Part shown: piece after piece, positions 61,571 to 64,000 of the stretch
Layout: each line of letters begins with the position of its first letter
Position numbering within the stretch: position 1 is the stretch's first letter
Assembly (NCBI RefSeq): GCF_024710485.1
Contig: NZ_JANJUQ010000038.1
Span: 93,184 to 157,183 of the forward strand
Reading direction: 5' to 3'
DNA from: Flavobacterium sp.
GTDB lineage: Bacteria; Bacteroidota; Bacteroidia; Flavobacteriales; Flavobacteriaceae
Length of the DNA stretch: 64,000 bases
Program-made: the position numbers and the translations under genes
The notes under the pieces: generated by a model
Seen by the model: only the letters and a program-made list of their open reading frames with translations
The model's database searches: none
What the model was told of the DNA's origin: nothing

Positions 61571-62365
61571 TTATATATTGATTTTCACCACATAACCTTC
61601 AAAAGTCCGAACATTAAAAACAGTTCCGTCTTCAAATAATAGGTATTGGCCTTTAACACCGGTAAGTTTTCCGGAAAAATTAGGTGACTTGTCTAAATTC
61701 AAGCTATTCACTTTGGTTGGATATTGTAAAACCGGATATTGCAATTCGCATAAATCTTCTTTAGTAGAAAAGAAATAGTCATGTACTTCATTTGGAATGA
61801 GGTTTTCCAATTTTAACCGTTCGGCTACCAAATCTACCGAAGGCACATCATTCTTGAGCATTTTTTGCCAATTGGTTTTATCGGCATAATGGTTTTTCAG
61901 GGCAACCTCGGTGATTCCGGCCAAATAACGATTCGGCACTTCTACAATCGGAATGGCTTGCACAGCACCTTGATCTATCCAACGCGTAGGCACTTGGGTT
62001 TTGCGGGTTACGCCAACTTTCACTTCGCTCGACAACGCCAAATACACGATATGCGGTTGCAATTGGACTCTTTTTTCGTATTCCAAATCGCGGTCTTCGA
62101 TGTCTAAGTGCGCGGTACTTAATTCGGGTTTCATAATCCAATCGCCGGCTGCAGCAGAACTCATGAAGCAATCGTAGCAAAATCCCTGACGGAAAATCTT
62201 TTTCTTTTTACCGCAATTTAAACACTGGTAACCTTGAAAAGAAATTTCAAGCGATTTGTCTAATAACTGATTCAAGCTTAAAAAACTGTTCTCAAATACC
62301 AAATAGTATTGGATTGGGTTGGAGAATTCGGTTTGCATTTTGGTTAAAACCCCTTCGTATGTCAT
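61571..62365 (-). CDS. DUF2797-family zinc-ribbon protein
   Basis: 264 residues from ATG 62365; the frame upstream runs to 62497 but overlaps the divergent GH3 start, so it is not used. A zinc-ribbon is seen near residues 50-70: C-x2-C in CLNCGKKKKIF and C-x2-C in GFCYDCFM. VYLALSSEVKVGVTRKTQVPTRW and PNRYLAGITEVALKNH match DUF2797. The function is unknown. Confidence 0.85.
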   Translation of the reverse strand: MTYEGVLTKMQTEFSNPIQYYLVFENSFLSLNQLLDKSLEISFQGYQCLNCGKKKKIFRQGFCYDCFMSSAAAGDWIMKPELSTAHLDIEDRDLEYEKRVQLQPHIVYLALSSEVKVGVTRKTQVPTRWIDQGAVQAIPIVEVPNRYLAGITEVALKNHYADKTNWQKMLKNDVPSVDLVAERLKLENLIPNEVHDYFFSTKEDLCELQYPVLQYPTKVNSLNLDKSPNFSGKLTGVKGQYLLFEDGTVFNVRTFEGYVVKINI

Positions 62366-62408
62366 GGCTACTTTTAAAAATATTGCTATATTTGGTAAAG
62401 TTATAAAT

Positions 62409-62437
62409 CCTAAATCGCAATTCCTAAATCCTAAATC
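62409..62437. repeat. CCTAAATC repeats immediately before the GH3 start codon
   Basis: The 8-base word CCTAAATC occurs at 62409, 62423 and 62430, the last two back to back. The ATG of the next gene follows four bases later. A TATATTTG -7 box lies at 62387-62394, so the repeats would be in the 5' leader. Confidence 0.75.
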
Positions 62438-62440
62438 AAA

Positions 62441-63973
62441 ATGCCGTTTCCCATTATTAATTCTATCGCGTCCTGGGTTTTGAAGCAACGCATTCATCAG
62501 ATTGAGTTGTTTTTAAAATACCCGAATGAAGTTCAGAATGAATTATTAATGAACTTAATACGAACTTGTGACGAAACCGTAATGGGAAAAAAATACGATT
62601 TCGACAGCATCAAATCGTATGAAACTTTTGCCGAACGCATCCCGGTTTCTTCTTATGAAGACCTAGAACCGATGATTGAAGAAACACGTAAAGGCTATCA
62701 AAATGTTTTTTGGAATACACCCATTAAGTGGTTCGCCAAATCGAGCGGCACAACGAATGCCAAAAGTAAATTTATCCCGGTAAGCAACGAAGCGCTAGAA
62801 GATTGTCATTACAAAGCCAGCAAGGATTTGTTGTGCATGTATTTGAACAACAACGAAAATTCGGAGATGTTTTTGGGCAAAAGTTTACGACTCGGCGGCA
62901 GTTCACAGATTTATGAAAACAACAACACTTACTTCGGCGATTTATCAGCTATTCTAATTGAAAACATGCCGATGTGGGCGGAGTTCAGCAGTACACCCAG
63001 TAACAAAGTATCATTGATGAGCGAATGGGAAAGCAAACTCACCGCTATCATCAACGAAACCAAAACCGAAAACGTGACCAGTTTTGCCGGAGTACCTTCG
63101 TGGATGTTGGTTTTACTGAACCGAATATTAACCGAAACCGGAAAAGAAAACCTATTTGATTTGTGGCCGAATTTGGAAGTTTATTTCCACGGCGGGGTGA
63201 GTTTTGAACCGTATCGCGAGCAATACAAAAAGATTTTACCGAAAGTCGATTTCAAATACTACGAGATTTACAATGCTTCTGAAGGCTTTTTTGCCATTCA
63301 GGATTTGAATTACTCCAATGATTTGTTGTTGATGTTGGATTACGGCATTTTCTATGAGTTTATTCCGATGGATACATTTGGGACGCCAAATCAAAAAATA
63401 GTGCGTTTGTCGGAAGTGGAATTGTTTAAAAATTACGCCATGGTCATTACCACCAACTCCGGCTTATGGCGTTATATGATAGGCGATACCGTGCGGTTTA
63501 CATCTTTGAGTCCGTATCGCATTCGCGTTTCCGGCCGAACCAAACACCATATTAATGTTTTTGGTGAGGAATTGATGATTGAAAACACCGATACCGCCAT
63601 TGCGAAAACTTGTTCGGCATTGAATTGTGAAGTCATTGATTATACCGTAGCGCCGATTTTTATGGACGGTAAAGAAAAAGGCGCCCACGAATGGATGATC
63701 GAATTCAAGAAGCGTCCGGAAAGCATAACTTTATTTCAAAAAACATTAGACGAAAATATCCAATCGGTCAATTCCGATTATGAGGCGAAACGCTACAACA
63801 ACATGACGCTCAATGAACTCAAAATTAACGTAGCCCGAGAGCATTTATTTTACGATTGGCTCAAAGAAAACAACAAACTCGGCGGTCAACATAAAATACC
63901 GAGATTATCCAACCAAAGAGATTATTTGGAACAATTGAAAGCCATGCAAGAGGATATAAAATCTAAATTTTAA
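62441..63973 (+). CDS. GH3-family acyl-adenylate/acyltransferase-like protein
   Basis: 510 residues. It resembles plant GH3 (auxin-responsive) acyl-acid amido synthetases: FAKSSGTTNAKSKFIPVS (adenylate phosphate loop), TSFAGVPSWMLVLL, YYEIYNASEGFFAIQDL and WRYMIGDTVRFTSL. Bacterial homologues are widespread in Bacteroidota, but their substrates are unknown. Full length. It is divergent from the DUF2797 gene. Confidence 0.88.
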   Translation: MPFPIINSIASWVLKQRIHQIELFLKYPNEVQNELLMNLIRTCDETVMGKKYDFDSIKSYETFAERIPVSSYEDLEPMIEETRKGYQNVFWNTPIKWFAKSSGTTNAKSKFIPVSNEALEDCHYKASKDLLCMYLNNNENSEMFLGKSLRLGGSSQIYENNNTYFGDLSAILIENMPMWAEFSSTPSNKVSLMSEWESKLTAIINETKTENVTSFAGVPSWMLVLLNRILTETGKENLFDLWPNLEVYFHGGVSFEPYREQYKKILPKVDFKYYEIYNASEGFFAIQDLNYSNDLLLMLDYGIFYEFIPMDTFGTPNQKIVRLSEVELFKNYAMVITTNSGLWRYMIGDTVRFTSLSPYRIRVSGRTKHHINVFGEELMIENTDTAIAKTCSALNCEVIDYTVAPIFMDGKEKGAHEWMIEFKKRPESITLFQKTLDENIQSVNSDYEAKRYNNMTLNELKINVAREHLFYDWLKENNKLGGQHKIPRLSNQRDYLEQLKAMQEDIKSKF

Positions 63974-64000
63974 AACTTAAATTCCAAGAAAATTAAAAAT

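Overview
This AT-rich window reads as a chromosomal segment of a Flavobacterium-like member of the Bacteroidota. The evidence is the promoter grammar, with TAnnTTTG -7 boxes and sometimes a TTG about 19 bases upstream. Shine-Dalgarno sites are absent, and several genes start within a few bases of the expected transcription start. Two proteins carry type IX secretion C-terminal signals (one type A, one type B), and a T9SS Plug-type protein is present. Many families typical of the phylum also occur (DUF5916, DUF6702, DUF6370, DUF1573, DUF5694, S46 peptidase). Nearly all of it is ordinary core genome. I see no prophage, insertion sequence, integrase, CRISPR array or rRNA operon.

Layout. 1-2.8 kb: a sigma/anti-sigma-like pair, a DUF5694 protein and a polyprenyl diphosphate synthase. 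2.9-10.1 kb: a lipoprotein, RlmN, an O-methyltransferase, a PAP2-TatA pair, and an M1 peptidase with DUF6702 and carboxypeptidase-regulatory-like proteins. 10.3-18 kb: PepE, tRNA-Gly(TCC), GNAT, an L,D-transpeptidase-like protein, DUF5916, GpmI and a CoA transferase. 18.1-24.6 kb: a tight LRR-TerC-TetR-ABC-HlyD-TolC run, the most system-like block, whose ABC ATPase is degenerate in most catalytic motifs. 24.7-35.3 kb: Map, methyltransferase, T9SS Plug, ApaG, PruA, a T9SS-secreted lipase-like protein, RsmG, fatty-acid desaturase and aspartate aminotransferase. 35.3-40.2 kb: an unusual intergenic repeat region, PurT, DUF6370, a Crp-family regulator, and a pirin-GNAT-OsmC-Fe/S-FMN reductase redox operon with a possible cysteine-containing leader peptide. 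40.2-50.8 kb: an unrecognised membrane protein, FabD, an M23 protein without signal peptide, a small lipoprotein, DMT-GalE-DegT (sugar/envelope), WaaA, a DPP11-like S46 peptidase, and a very small Thr/Ala/Asp/Val repeat lipoprotein preceded by a sigma-54-like promoter. 50.8-64 kb: DUF1508, tRNA-Leu and tRNA-Gly, MutS, DUF1573, a TrmH methylase, a T9SS-secreted C-type lectin, a FolK-deoxynucleoside kinase fusion, AsmA, DUF2797 and a GH3-family protein.

How genes work together. Envelope construction and surface export dominate: WaaA, GalE/DegT, FabD, desaturase, AsmA, Tat, L,D-transpeptidase, the T9SS Plug and its cargo, and the tripartite exporter. Peptide scavenging is well represented (M1, PepE, S46 DPP11-like, PruA, aspartate aminotransferase), fitting a heterotroph that lives on protein.

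The most interesting non-gene signals are three intergenic regions built from short repeated words (TCTAA, CAGT/ACTG, CCTAAATC), two related long palindromes, repeated fusion of a terminator to the next gene's promoter, and one good sigma-54-type site. No intergenic stretch exceeds 300 bases without a gene. All functional calls are by reading motifs and family resemblance; no database search was run.
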